DNA from: UBA1268 sp002694955
GTDB lineage: Bacteria > Planctomycetota > Planctomycetia > Pirellulales > UBA1268
Direction: 5' to 3'
NCBI GenBank assembly: GCA_028066355.1
Contig: JALCBP010000053.1
Location: forward strand, 1-18,760
DNA length: 18,760 bases
Made by a program: the position numbers and the translations under genes. Position 1 is the first letter of the stretch. Each line of letters starts with the position of its first letter. This document shows positions 1-7,781 of the stretch, piece by piece. The notes under the pieces were generated by a model. The model was not told the DNA's origin. It did not search any database and saw only the letters and a list, made by a program, of their open reading frames with translations.

Positions 1-1634
1 GTCTGAAACCCATCTGTCAGTTCGCCAGCTGGTGCTTCTGGAGTGAGTAATGCTGAACGACTCACCATCGTCAACTGCTCTACTGTAAATCCAAATGGAA
101 CCTCGAGCTGATCCTCCACCATTTGATCATGGTGAAATTCAATGTTGCTAGGAACTAAATCACTTTTTGCAACACCAACAAGCAAGACGCTTTGTCCGGT
201 TGGCTCAACGGAGATAAGCAAACCTTCATCGGTATCATCAACCGACAGTCTTTCTCTTGTGCCGAAGTAAAGGAAACTCAGCTTAGTTGTTGCAGGATCA
301 AAATCTTCAATGCGTTCCTGCACGCCATATTCATGCGAACGAACGTACACGGTATTCGCATCACGGGGACCAACACCCAACTCCCAAGAAAGGACCCCAC
401 CAATATCTTGGCGAAGGTGTTCGTTGACAATCACGCCGAAATTTTCAGTCGTCAAGTCGCTATAGGCTACTCCTGAAACAACTTGATACTCTGGCGACCA
501 AGCCCATGGATTTATAATCGCCACTTCACCAGCTTCAGTCTTTCCAATGATCAGGTTGTGGACCGACACATCTCCAAATTCCAGCCTGTCTGTCGAAGGG
601 TTGAAGCCCACGATATCTGGACTCGATGGAGAGATCGTGAATACATTCCCTTGGCCATCAACCGGATCAGCTACTGGGGTCGGTGCAGGCATTGGAAGTG
701 GCGCAGGCTGCGTTGGGCTTGGAGCGATTGGCTGCGGTGCGTCGTGAATTCCCATCACAGCAAAGTTTTCAAGAACGGCCTGTGAGCCCCCTGGTGTACC
801 ATTGAAACCAAAAGTGACAGTACCACCGGGAGATACATCTGGATTCCATAATGCCCCTCGTACTGTGTACCGAGAACCAGACTGATTGACAATCTGACCA
901 TTCCAGATGGAATTAATGTCACCAGCGAAATCAAACGATGCTTCCCAGCCTTTAAGTGTTTCAGAACTAAGGTTCTGGACTGCTACTTCGCCGGTGAAGC
1001 CAGAACCCCAATCAGAAATTACATTAAAGACTGTGTTGTACTCGCCAGGCGATGCCACTGGGTCTGCTACAACTGGTTCGGTTGGCCCTGGATCTGTAGC
1101 AACAGGATCTGTTGGTGATGGTGCAATAGGAGCAGGCGATGGAGACACACCCACATCATCAATAGGATCACCATTCACTGAATAATTGGCCGGCGGTGCG
1201 ACGTTTGCCCCTGAAACATCTGCTGATCCAATAAATCCAAAGGCTACTGAACGTCCCGCCTCAAGATCGGCATTCCATCCAGCGTTTGCAATTGTGTATC
1301 GGTCTCCCTCACGTGCAACGATTGTTGCATCCCAGATGGAAGTAATATCAGCGCCGTAATCGAACGAAATCGTCCAGTCATTAACGGCCTCTACGTCCAG
1401 ATTTTGAAGTTCAATTCCTGCCTGAAAGCCACTGCCCCAGTCTTGGCATACTTCATAAGCAGGGGCAACAACCGCCATCATGGCACGTTGCTCAAGCGAT
1501 TCCGGATTATATTGTTCTCGAGCAGCCCTTCGCTTACGCCACTGTTTGTCCCGATGACGTCGCAGCCGATTGTTTTTTCCTGTATTTCTTTCTCCACTAA
1601 CTCCGAAAAGAGAACGCAACGTCCAAGTGGTCAT
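1..1634 (-). CDS. Secreted twin-CBM2 protein with LEPR-XLL-like N-terminus (3' end beyond window)
   Basis: An open minus-strand frame of 544 codons runs from an ATG at 1634 off the left edge. AAAGGCAGG lies about 7 nt upstream. Residues 1-50 are Arg/Lys-rich and end in PESLEQRAMMA, resembling the planctomycete LEPR-XLL export signature. Two family 2 carbohydrate-binding modules follow, at about 58-155 and 197-297. Each has the WGSGF start, the N-L-x-x-x-x-x-x-W core, the SIW turn and a conserved WN near the FGF strand. Pro/Ala/Thr-rich linkers lie at 162-198 and 297-324. Residues 326-502 hold a duplicated module of unknown family; each copy has a D-F/G-F-x-P-x-T-x-x-L-x-F core and a later GVA-x-SDL. 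CBM2 domains bind cellulose or chitin, so the protein probably attaches to polysaccharide outside the cytoplasm. The missing C-terminus may carry a catalytic domain, but none is visible here. Confidence 0.85.
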   Translation of the reverse strand, partial: MTTWTLRSLFGVSGERNTGKNNRLRRHRDKQWRKRRAAREQYNPESLEQRAMMAVVAPAYEVCQDWGSGFQAGIELQNLDVEAVNDWTISFDYGADITSIWDATIVAREGDRYTIANAGWNADLEAGRSVAFGFIGSADVSGANVAPPANYSVNGDPIDDVGVSPSPAPIAPSPTDPVATDPGPTEPVVADPVASPGEYNTVFNVISDWGSGFTGEVAVQNLSSETLKGWEASFDFAGDINSIWNGQIVNQSGSRYTVRGALWNPDVSPGGTVTFGFNGTPGGSQAVLENFAVMGIHDAPQPIAPSPTQPAPLPMPAPTPVADPVDGQGNVFTISPSSPDIVGFNPSTDRLEFGDVSVHNLIIGKTEAGEVAIINPWAWSPEYQVVSGVAYSDLTTENFGVIVNEHLRQDIGGVLSWELGVGPRDANTVYVRSHEYGVQERIEDFDPATTKLSFLYFGTRERLSVDDTDEGLLISVEPTGQSVLLVGVAKSDLVPSNIEFHHDQMVEDQLEVPFGFTVEQLTMVSRSALLTPEAPAGELTDGFQ

Positions 1635-2263
1635 GACGACCTGCCTTTCTGCTGCGGTAACGGATGTCAGGATTTTTCAGACACCAAACCTGAGTTCCTA
1701 ACACCTGCCACCGACCCTTCGCGCCCTGCCTACTTTTAACTTCCGCAAACGAGGGCAACGATTTCAAGAATTAATCTGGCACCGCTGTGCCAACGCCTCA
1801 TCACTACGGCTTCTGAAACACATTAGTTCGCTTGTTTCAGGGAAAAAAATACTGCCAGCACAAGTGACCGAAAGTGTGTCTAAAAAATCCAGTGGGACAT
1901 TTTGGAACTATTATGAAATCGCTTAAAAGAAAGGAAAAACATCTCGCATAACTACCGTCATGAGTGGTGATAACACTTGGTCAAAAAAACAGGTCTTAGA
2001 AACTTAAACACAGCAAACGAACATGCACACACGCAACTTCGTAGGACTTCTTAAGTGGGTTATTCGTAACAGCAACCATGATATTCTCATGCAACTTTGA
2101 GTCTCGCAGCCGTTGAATTGGGTACTTATCAAAAGAAAATGAGACCCAATACTTTCAAATCGGATAGCCAGACTTGGCGCTGACTAATCAAACCATAATT
2201 TGGCAAGCGAGCAGTTACGGATTTCTTTGATTGAACCAGAAAAAATGCATGGGTAATATTTTG
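1635..2263. other. Gene-poor region upstream of the CBM2 gene
   Basis: No convincing gene is seen on either strand; short open frames here lack recognisable domains and ribosome binding sites. The stretch is A/T-rich with homopolymer runs. It contains two modest inverted repeats: CTGAAAC/GTTTCAG near 1814-1841 and ATTGGGT/ACCCAAT at 2117-2123 and 2144-2150. Neither is followed by a clear T run on the relevant strand, so I do not call terminators. The promoter of the CBM2 gene must lie here, but I cannot place it with confidence. Confidence 0.5.
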
Positions 2264-2393
2264 AAAAAGGCCATGCCCGGAGGAGGTCCAGTGGCAGCAT
2301 CCGTGCTGTAGTGGCCCGTTCCGTGGCTGTGTCATGTACCTGCAGGATTCTTTCCAAAACAGGTCAACCCGCCCCTCTCATCCGGGCATGGCC
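2264..2393 (-). ncRNA. Candidate structured RNA closed by a 13-bp perfect helix
   Basis: GGCCATGCCCGGA at 2269-2281 is exactly complementary to TCCGGGCATGGCC at 2381-2393. The helix continues, after a small internal loop, with GAGG (2283-2286) pairing to CCTC (2374-2377). Inside lie two further hairpins: ACCTG/CAGGT (2338-2364) and CAGCA-TCCG-TGCTG (2295-2308). On the minus strand the closing helix is followed directly by TTTTT (2268-2264), as in an intrinsic terminator, which sets the likely strand. The element starts 19 nt after the stop of the MraZ-like gene, so it could be that gene's 3' untranslated region or a separate RNA. A TATACT hexamer abuts its 5' side, but no good -35 box is seen. 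I looked for SRP RNA, 5S rRNA, 6S RNA and riboswitch signatures and did not recognise one. The fold is seen in the sequence; expression is inferred. Confidence 0.45.
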
Positions 2394-2412
2394 AGTATAT
2401 TTATTTCCCGTG

Positions 2413-2898
2413 TCACACTGTTAGTTCATCTAATTGCCGACGAAAGTCTGGCATCTCAGTCGTAATGAATTCACTCCACGCGTTTGGATTCCAAAGCTCA
2501 ACACACACTGCAGCTCCGACGACAAGCAAATCACCTCCGGGTTCAACACCAAGGAACTCTCTGAACCCATCTGGAACAACCAAGCGGCCCCTGCCAGCGA
2601 GTGAGATCGTTCGATGACGCGTCGACAGCAAACGACCTACGCCTTGGACCTGGTCGACTCGCTGAGCCAACACGCCCGCAGTCAACTTGCTCCGAAGAAC
2701 ATCGACTGCTGCATCGATCCGCGGCTTCCAGATCACCGCATTCCATAGCGATAAGCAGCCCACCCTCTCCTTCGCAAGCACCAACTCCTGCCCTTGGGAT
2801 GCCAAAACTTCGAATAATTCTGATGGCAATCCAAGTCGATAACGCTCGTCGAGCGTTCGAGAAAATTCTCCGAGCAATAAATCGGTTTCCGTTGTCAT
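2413..2898 (-). CDS. mraZ: MraZ-like transcriptional regulator (orphan)
   Basis: The 161-aa product has the two AbrB-like half-domains of MraZ. The first (about 8-55) contains the LDERYRLGLP element followed by AKERVGCLSLWN. The second (about 88-145) contains LAGRGRLVVPDGFREFLGV and the VELWNPNAW end. MraZ proteins form ring-shaped oligomers that bind short G-rich direct repeats and repress their own operon. I chose the ATG at 2898 because it places the first domain eight residues from the N-terminus. A longer frame exists upstream from a TTG, but its extra 25 residues do not resemble MraZ. No strong Shine-Dalgarno sequence is seen. MraZ normally heads the division and cell-wall cluster before rsmH. 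Here its neighbours are a lipoprotein gene and a candidate RNA, which fits planctomycetes lacking a standard FtsZ cluster. Whether it is the true orthologue or a paralogue cannot be decided here. Confidence 0.8.
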   Translation of the reverse strand: MTTETDLLLGEFSRTLDERYRLGLPSELFEVLASQGQELVLAKERVGCLSLWNAVIWKPRIDAAVDVLRSKLTAGVLAQRVDQVQGVGRLLSTRHRTISLAGRGRLVVPDGFREFLGVEPGGDLLVVGAAVCVELWNPNAWSEFITTEMPDFRRQLDELTV

Positions 2899-3249
2899 AT
2901 CGCAATCGCAGACTTCGAACGCACCGGGAAGCTTCTGTCTTGACGAAAAGATGAAGCAACTGAAACACCACAAACCTCGTTAAAAATGGCTATAAACCCA
3001 CAAAAAAATATCTATTCGAATCATTTACGGGTTGATTTCCCACAAAATAATACAAAAAGATTTGAAACATGCAAGCATTTGTTCTGCGCATGATTCAAAG
3101 TTTCATGAAAACACGGCAATCACTCTGAAATTCGCCTAGCGAGCAGGCCTCAAAGGACGTTTTAACGGTGGGTTCGGACTGCTCGTGCCCTCACATCAGA
3201 ATGAAATCGAAAACCATTCGCATGAAAAAACGACAAAATCAGAATCGAA
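2899..3249. other. Intergenic region between the MraZ-like and lipoprotein genes
   Basis: This A/T-rich stretch lies upstream of the MraZ-like gene and downstream of the lipoprotein gene, both on the minus strand. It holds the three GTGG[G/T] boxes listed separately. No other gene or clear terminator is visible. A frame on the opposite strand of the MraZ gene extends into the left end of this region, but it has no recognisable domain. Confidence 0.4.
2967..3043 (-). promoter_or_regulatory. Candidate MraZ operator: three GTGG[G/T] boxes
   Basis: On the minus strand, GTGGG lies at 3043-3039 and at 3001-2997, and GTGGT at 2971-2967, each preceded by a T-rich run. The starts are 42 and 30 nt apart, close to four and three helical turns. 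Known MraZ sites are TGGG or GTGG[G/T] direct repeats before mraZ itself, usually at tighter spacing of roughly one turn. The motif match and position upstream of the MraZ-like start are seen; binding is inferred, and the wide spacing weakens the case. Confidence 0.3.
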
Positions 3250-3480
3250 TCAACGACAGGTATCACAATTCGTTGGTGCATCTCCACCGTTCTGATCTTT
3301 GTACGCTTTGAGTGCTGCTGCCTCTTTGGACAATTTAAATTCTGGCCCGGCGGGGAAATACTGTATGTCATCCTGCAAGTAATAAGCACTCGGCAGAGTT
3401 TGACCACTTACATCCACCTGGCATCCGACAAGGGAAGCCCCACCAAAGACGACCACAATTAATACAAAAAACCTTTGCAT
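3250..3480 (-). CDS. Small planctomycete-type lipoprotein of unknown function
   Basis: The 76-aa product begins MQRFFVLIVVVFGGASLVGC, a lipoprotein signal with the lipobox LVGC and the acylated Cys at residue 20. Mature residues include the GQTLPSAYYLQDDIQYFP stretch and end in an Asn/Gly-rich tail with CDTC. The frame continues upstream to an ATG at 3546, but those 22 residues would bury the signal peptide, so the start at 3480 is preferred. No strong ribosome binding site precedes it. Proteins with a short lipobox followed by a GQTLPS-YYL-DD-QYFP-like segment are, from memory, common in Pirellulales genomes, where they are annotated as hypothetical. It should be tethered to a membrane facing the periplasm. 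Function unknown. Confidence 0.8.
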   Translation of the reverse strand: MQRFFVLIVVVFGGASLVGCQVDVSGQTLPSAYYLQDDIQYFPAGPEFKLSKEAAALKAYKDQNGGDAPTNCDTCR

Positions 3481-3802
3481 GGCGTTTTGTCCAAAGGATT
3501 TCCGAGAGTTGCAAAACATGGCCAATGACCTCCAGTTCCGATGCAATCATCTTCGACCGTTGCAACCGATAAACTTTCGATAATTCAAATTTTCAGCAGA
3601 ACCGTTGGATTTAACCTGCCGGACTTACCTATTCAACCGAGTGTTACATCCCCGAGCGAACCAAATACCCTACTCTTCGTATTCGCGGCGGATCGGTTTT
3701 GCCCCCCATCACACTCAACCATTACTTTATTTGGGGCCATACTCGTATCACTCTGCGAGTGATTGGCGTGTGTAATCACCCTCCTTTACAGAAATATAAT
3801 CC
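3481..3802. other. Divergent intergenic region
   Basis: This stretch separates the minus-strand lipoprotein gene from the plus-strand TPR-CHAT gene and should carry both promoters. The inverted repeat at 3747-3763 lies 39 nt before the CHAT start. A perfect TATAAT occurs at 3795-3800, only 2 nt before the GTG start, with no good -35 hexamer at normal spacing. No gene is recognised in the stretch. Confidence 0.45.
3747..3763. promoter_or_regulatory. Inverted repeat upstream of the TPR-CHAT gene
   Basis: ATCACTC and GAGTGAT form a perfect 7-bp dyad around TGC, 39 nt before the GTG start of the downstream gene. Its size and place fit a dimeric regulator site or a small hairpin in a 5' leader. 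There is no T run after it, so it is not a terminator. The regulator is unknown. Confidence 0.3.
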
Positions 3803-6800
3803 GTGACCCGTTCAATTCATGCTGTATTCATAGCCTTGGCAGGACTCGGTATATACGGACCTTTGACGAGTACGTGCTTGAGCCAAGGCATTCCTCTCCT
3901 TGGTACAGGAGGCCGAACTGTTCCAAGCCAAGCATACGACCTTGCACAGAACGCCCTCGCATCTGGAAATTTTTCTGACGCCCTCGAACTTGCGGAACAG
4001 GAGTACAAGGGATGTATGAAATTCGGAGCGGACCGGTGGATTGATTCGACTGCTGCGGCTGCAATCGTTGGTGAATGTTGTTTTGAACAAGGTCGATATC
4101 GTGATGCGATTGGTTTTTATAATGAAGCAATTATTCGGGCAGCTTCGCACGGAAACTGGCTAGAAGACATTCGCTTTCCAAGCCAACCACTTCGCATTAA
4201 AAACAGCCGCCCTCAGCAACTCTGGGGACAATCGCCCCGTGCGATCAAAATTTCTGATCTTCCTGATCGAATGTCAATTCGTCTGGGCACTTCTGATCCG
4301 CAAAGTGTTTTGCAGAGTGGTGGCGTACTGGCAGCACCAATTGACTATCCCATACGCCCACAAGAGGTCATGCGGTCACTCGCCATCAGCCTTTATCGTC
4401 GTGCTGATCTCCTTGGGCCAATGGCTCGAGATGGAAACGTGTTAGAAGCCATATCAGCTTGGCTGCAAAAACGACCAGCACCTCAAAATCACTTTTCTCA
4501 GGCTTGGATTGATGTCTGCCTAGGCATCGTCTACTGGTCGCAAGCAAGAAATGAGCAGGCCTTGCCGTTGTTGAAGCGTGGCCTACTCCTAGAAGGTCAA
4601 TTTGATCACCCTTTGACACCATGGGCACTTCTTGTTGGTGGAAGAATAGCACTTGATGCAGGTCAGTATGAAACTGCCAAAACAACGCTCGAACAGGCAA
4701 CTTTTGCGGCGGCAGCTCAAGGTGATGCTCGTGCACTAGAGGAATCTTTTCGTTGGTCTACACATGCTCATCTCGCTTTTGATAACACACTGCCTAAGTC
4801 AGTCCTACCAGCTATTAGCTGGTCAGAAAAACAACTCCGAAGCCTTTCTATCAGGCTCCTTTCAACCACTGCATCTGTACGTGCGGAACAAGGGAACATT
4901 CAAGAAGCGGCTCGATCTTTGGTCAAATTGAACCAAAGCCTGTCAAGTAGTGAACTTGCGTTGGGGCGATGTGGAGCATATTCGAGATATACAGCGGCAT
5001 TAATTGCATACGCCGCGGGAAACGATGGCCGAGGAGATGCTGAATATGCAAAAGCGCTGACCCTTGCCCGAGGATGCTCGGCGAGACTGTTTCAAACCCA
5101 GCTTTTTACAGAATCACTCGTCCGCGGAGAATCAACCTATTCTGACAGAGAGGCGAGCGATCTTTTCAAGGTTTTGCTTGCGGACCCTCTCCCATTTGCG
5201 ATTCAGACAGACCCCCTTGATGCCATTGCCGTCATTTCAACCGATCGGACATCTGCTTTCTCAGCGTGGCTTGCGGTAACACAAAAAATTTTTCTTACAA
5301 ATAGTCGTGGCGACGAAGCCTGGCTTAATGCGATTGAAAATCAACGACGCAATAGCTGGCTCACTCATCAGCCATTAGGTGGCCGACGGAACAACCTCCT
5401 AAAGCTACTTACAACAACTACTGGAAACAGTGATGAACTCACAGCACTTCGCAAACGGGTATTAGCTCGCTACCCAGACGTGGCAACAAACTTGAGTGAA
5501 ATAAATGTGATACGTTTGTTATTGCAGAAGTCGTTGTGGGAGTGTCGGCACATGCCTCGTGACACTCCGGTTCCGGACGATTCAGAGACATGGAAAGATT
5601 TTGCAGCAAGAAGCCAGACGTTAGAAAATCAAATTGATTTTATCGCTGCTGGTAGAAATGTTATTCCACTTGAATTTCCACCACTCTTTGAGACTACAGA
5701 AATCCGGAATCGCCTCGTCGGCAAACAACGCCTGCTCTCATTTACATGGACGAACTTCGGGTTGTTTGCAAGCCTAGAGGCACCAAAACAAGCTGCTTCC
5801 TGGAAAGTGAAGCGACCTGACGAAGTTCGCAAAAAAATTATTGAGATGACACGGTCGCTTAGCCTCTATCACCCTCTTCGGCCCGTTGAAACTGGCCGGC
5901 TAGATAGCCAGGAATGGCGGACTCATGCTGCAGCGCTAACCACTTTGTTATTTGAAGATTCAGGTGTTTCACTGGAGCGTCATCATGAGTTTGATGAACT
6001 TATCATCGTGCCGGATGGATTGCTATGGTACCTTCCGTTCGAATTACTTCCGATAACAACCAAAGAAAAAAACCTTCATGGTGCAACACATCTACGGCTA
6101 AAGGATACCTGCCAGATCCGATACTCACCAACGCGAAGTCTTGCTGTTGGAAATCGTCACAAGGCAACTGCTCCTCACATCATCGCAGTGCAGGCAAGCT
6201 TGACATACCGAAACAATTCGCCTGAACAATCTTCTGCGTTACTCGAACGTATTGATACTGCAATCGAAAACGCCGTTTTCCTGAACTCTCAGACACCAAA
6301 AATTCCTATAGGCATCTCAGCCTCCTTAGCAGACACGCTGGTAATTTTTGACGAACTTTCAGCAAATGGAAAAATTACTGACCGACCTCTCATTGCGGCA
6401 GATGCTGGACGGCCAGGGATGTCTTTCAACGATTGGCTCGCTGCTCCTCAAAAGGCAGCACGATGTGCTGTACTGACAGGCTTGCAAACACAGGCCTCAG
6501 AAGGCCTTAATAAAGCTACCGATCGGCCGGGCAATGATCTTTTCATGACTGCTATGGATCTTCTAGCAACTGGGACTGAAACCGCAGTCATAAGCCGTTG
6601 GAACGTTGGGGGCCGCATAGGAATAGACCTGGGTATTGAATTTATAAAAGACCGGCAACGCGAGAGATTGGGTGACAACCTACTGCCCGCCGCGGTGAGT
6701 TGGCAACGAGCGGTAGACCTCGTTACTGCGGAGCAACCAGATTTTAATCAAGAACCGCGAATCAAAATAACAAGTTCTGTGATTCCTCAAGATGCAACAC

Positions 6801-6895
6801 ACCCCTTCTTCTGGGCCGGCTATGCATTGATTGACTGCGGAATTTTAAACGCTCCCGAAGCCCCCACCGACAGCAAAGTGGAACAAGTCGAATGA
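3803..6895 (+). CDS. Exported TPR-CHAT protein with degenerate catalytic dyad
   Basis: A 1030-aa product. It starts at GTG 3803, fixed by an in-frame TAA two codons upstream and by a signal-like segment at 5-28. Residues about 45-450 are helical TPR-like repeats, for example at 45-70, 83-112 and 235-300. The C-terminal part (about 640-1015) is a CHAT domain (caspase HetF associated with TPRs). It shows PDGLLWYLPFELLP (737-750), NDLFMTAMDLLATGTETAVI (911-930), SRWNVGG (931-937) and HPFFWAGYALI (1000-1010). Active CHAT proteases have a His in an I-A-T-H-G-like motif and a Cys in LSAC-E-T. The matching segments here are IAADAG (864-869) and VLTGLQT (890-896), so both residues appear to be replaced; C888 lies nearby but off register. 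The protein is thus probably a non-proteolytic scaffold or sensor in the periplasm or envelope. The next gene overlaps its end by ATGA. Alternatively, it is an active enzyme with a shifted dyad. Confidence 0.85.
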   Translation: MTRSIHAVFIALAGLGIYGPLTSTCLSQGIPLLGTGGRTVPSQAYDLAQNALASGNFSDALELAEQEYKGCMKFGADRWIDSTAAAAIVGECCFEQGRYRDAIGFYNEAIIRAASHGNWLEDIRFPSQPLRIKNSRPQQLWGQSPRAIKISDLPDRMSIRLGTSDPQSVLQSGGVLAAPIDYPIRPQEVMRSLAISLYRRADLLGPMARDGNVLEAISAWLQKRPAPQNHFSQAWIDVCLGIVYWSQARNEQALPLLKRGLLLEGQFDHPLTPWALLVGGRIALDAGQYETAKTTLEQATFAAAAQGDARALEESFRWSTHAHLAFDNTLPKSVLPAISWSEKQLRSLSIRLLSTTASVRAEQGNIQEAARSLVKLNQSLSSSELALGRCGAYSRYTAALIAYAAGNDGRGDAEYAKALTLARGCSARLFQTQLFTESLVRGESTYSDREASDLFKVLLADPLPFAIQTDPLDAIAVISTDRTSAFSAWLAVTQKIFLTNSRGDEAWLNAIENQRRNSWLTHQPLGGRRNNLLKLLTTTTGNSDELTALRKRVLARYPDVATNLSEINVIRLLLQKSLWECRHMPRDTPVPDDSETWKDFAARSQTLENQIDFIAAGRNVIPLEFPPLFETTEIRNRLVGKQRLLSFTWTNFGLFASLEAPKQAASWKVKRPDEVRKKIIEMTRSLSLYHPLRPVETGRLDSQEWRTHAAALTTLLFEDSGVSLERHHEFDELIIVPDGLLWYLPFELLPITTKEKNLHGATHLRLKDTCQIRYSPTRSLAVGNRHKATAPHIIAVQASLTYRNNSPEQSSALLERIDTAIENAVFLNSQTPKIPIGISASLADTLVIFDELSANGKITDRPLIAADAGRPGMSFNDWLAAPQKAARCAVLTGLQTQASEGLNKATDRPGNDLFMTAMDLLATGTETAVISRWNVGGRIGIDLGIEFIKDRQRERLGDNLLPAAVSWQRAVDLVTAEQPDFNQEPRIKITSSVIPQDATHPFFWAGYALIDCGILNAPEAPTDSKVEQVE

Positions 6896-7740
6896 TCTCC
6901 GTTGCGTTTTGCTTTTTGGTCACTGAATTGTCTTCTACGCTAGCGTCATTCACGTTTATAGCCGGAGTTACGCTAGTAGCTGCGGCAATTAATTCTGTAG
7001 CCGGTGGTGGCAGGATTCTAACTTTTTCAGCACTCGCTGCGATCCTGCCTGCTGATGCATCACGGCTTGTGATCGCCAATGCCACAAGCACTGTAGGACT
7101 TTGGCCCGGAACCTTGTCAGCGGCCTGGGATTATCGTCACGAACGAAACGGCCAACCAAAGTGGTCCCTTTGGCTTCTTATTCCGAGTATTGCAGGGAGT
7201 GTCCTAGGTACGGCCCTTATTCTTATTCTGCCAACAACGTACTTCGACTCAGTTGTGCCTCTACTGATTTTCCTGGCAGCGACTCTCTTCGCCGTTCAGC
7301 CATATGTGTCAAACTACTTTTCAACACGAATTGGTCTTGAGAAACAGCCATCCACTGAGAACCCTGACACCAAAACACTGCTCTGCGCAGCAACACTTCA
7401 GTTTTTTATTGGCATGTACGGTGGTTACTTTGGTGCTGGTAACGGGATACTCATGCTTGCCTCACTAAGCGGTCTTGGCCTTGGAGACACCCATCGTCTT
7501 AATGCATTCAAAAACCTTCTTGCAATGGTTATTAACGCGTGTGCCGCACTTACTTTTGTCATAACAAGTTTTACAAGTCATCCACTTGTAGCATGGCCTG
7601 AGGCTGGAATTATGGCTATTGCGGCTGTAATTGGAGGCATAGCCGGAGGTCGACTCGCTCGCCAGTACCATCCGAATGCGGTTCGAAACTGCGTTGCAGT
7701 GATCGGTTATGGCCTGGCTGGCTATTATTTCTTAACGTAA
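6892..7740 (+). CDS. TauE/SafE-family membrane permease
   Basis: A 282-aa polytopic membrane protein with about eight hydrophobic segments. It shows the two-fold repeat typical of TauE/SafE (DUF81) transporters: AAINSVAGGGRILTFSALAA at 31-50 in the first half, and FFIGMYGGYFGAGNGILMLA at 171-190 in the second. The two G-rich signatures occupy equivalent places in the halves. Members export sulfite, sulfoacetate or other organic anions, but the substrate cannot be read from the sequence. The ATG overlaps the stop of the upstream TPR-CHAT gene (ATGA), which indicates co-transcription and probably translational coupling. A later start at about codon 13-16 is possible, since the first 12 residues add a short hydrophobic piece. 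The length is within the family range. Confidence 0.9.
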   Translation: MISVAFCFLVTELSSTLASFTFIAGVTLVAAAINSVAGGGRILTFSALAAILPADASRLVIANATSTVGLWPGTLSAAWDYRHERNGQPKWSLWLLIPSIAGSVLGTALILILPTTYFDSVVPLLIFLAATLFAVQPYVSNYFSTRIGLEKQPSTENPDTKTLLCAATLQFFIGMYGGYFGAGNGILMLASLSGLGLGDTHRLNAFKNLLAMVINACAALTFVITSFTSHPLVAWPEAGIMAIAAVIGGIAGGRLARQYHPNAVRNCVAVIGYGLAGYYFLT

Positions 7741-7781
7741 GACGCAGCAATCACTCAGCCCAGATCAACATAATAATTCAA

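Noticed and set aside
192..1739. Several plus-strand open frames opposite the CBM2 gene.
   Set aside because: They are antisense to a long frame with two recognisable CBM2 domains and contain no domains of their own.
2117..2150. Inverted repeat ATTGGGT/ACCCAAT considered as a terminator.
   Set aside because: The loop is about 20 nt and no T run follows on either strand.
2129..2335. A 68-codon minus-strand open frame overlapping the structured RNA.
   Set aside because: It begins inside the RNA fold, has no domain, signal or ribosome site, and the base pairing explains the sequence better.
2264..2393. SRP RNA, 5S rRNA, 6S RNA or cobalamin riboswitch as the identity of the structured element.
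   Set aside because: The SRP apical GGAAGG-AGCAG loop, the 5S CCGAAC segment, a 6S-length bubble and the cobalamin core were all looked for and not seen.
2543..2971. A 142-codon minus-strand frame overlapping the MraZ-like gene in another frame.
   Set aside because: The overlapping frame has both MraZ half-domains; this one has biased composition and no recognisable motif.
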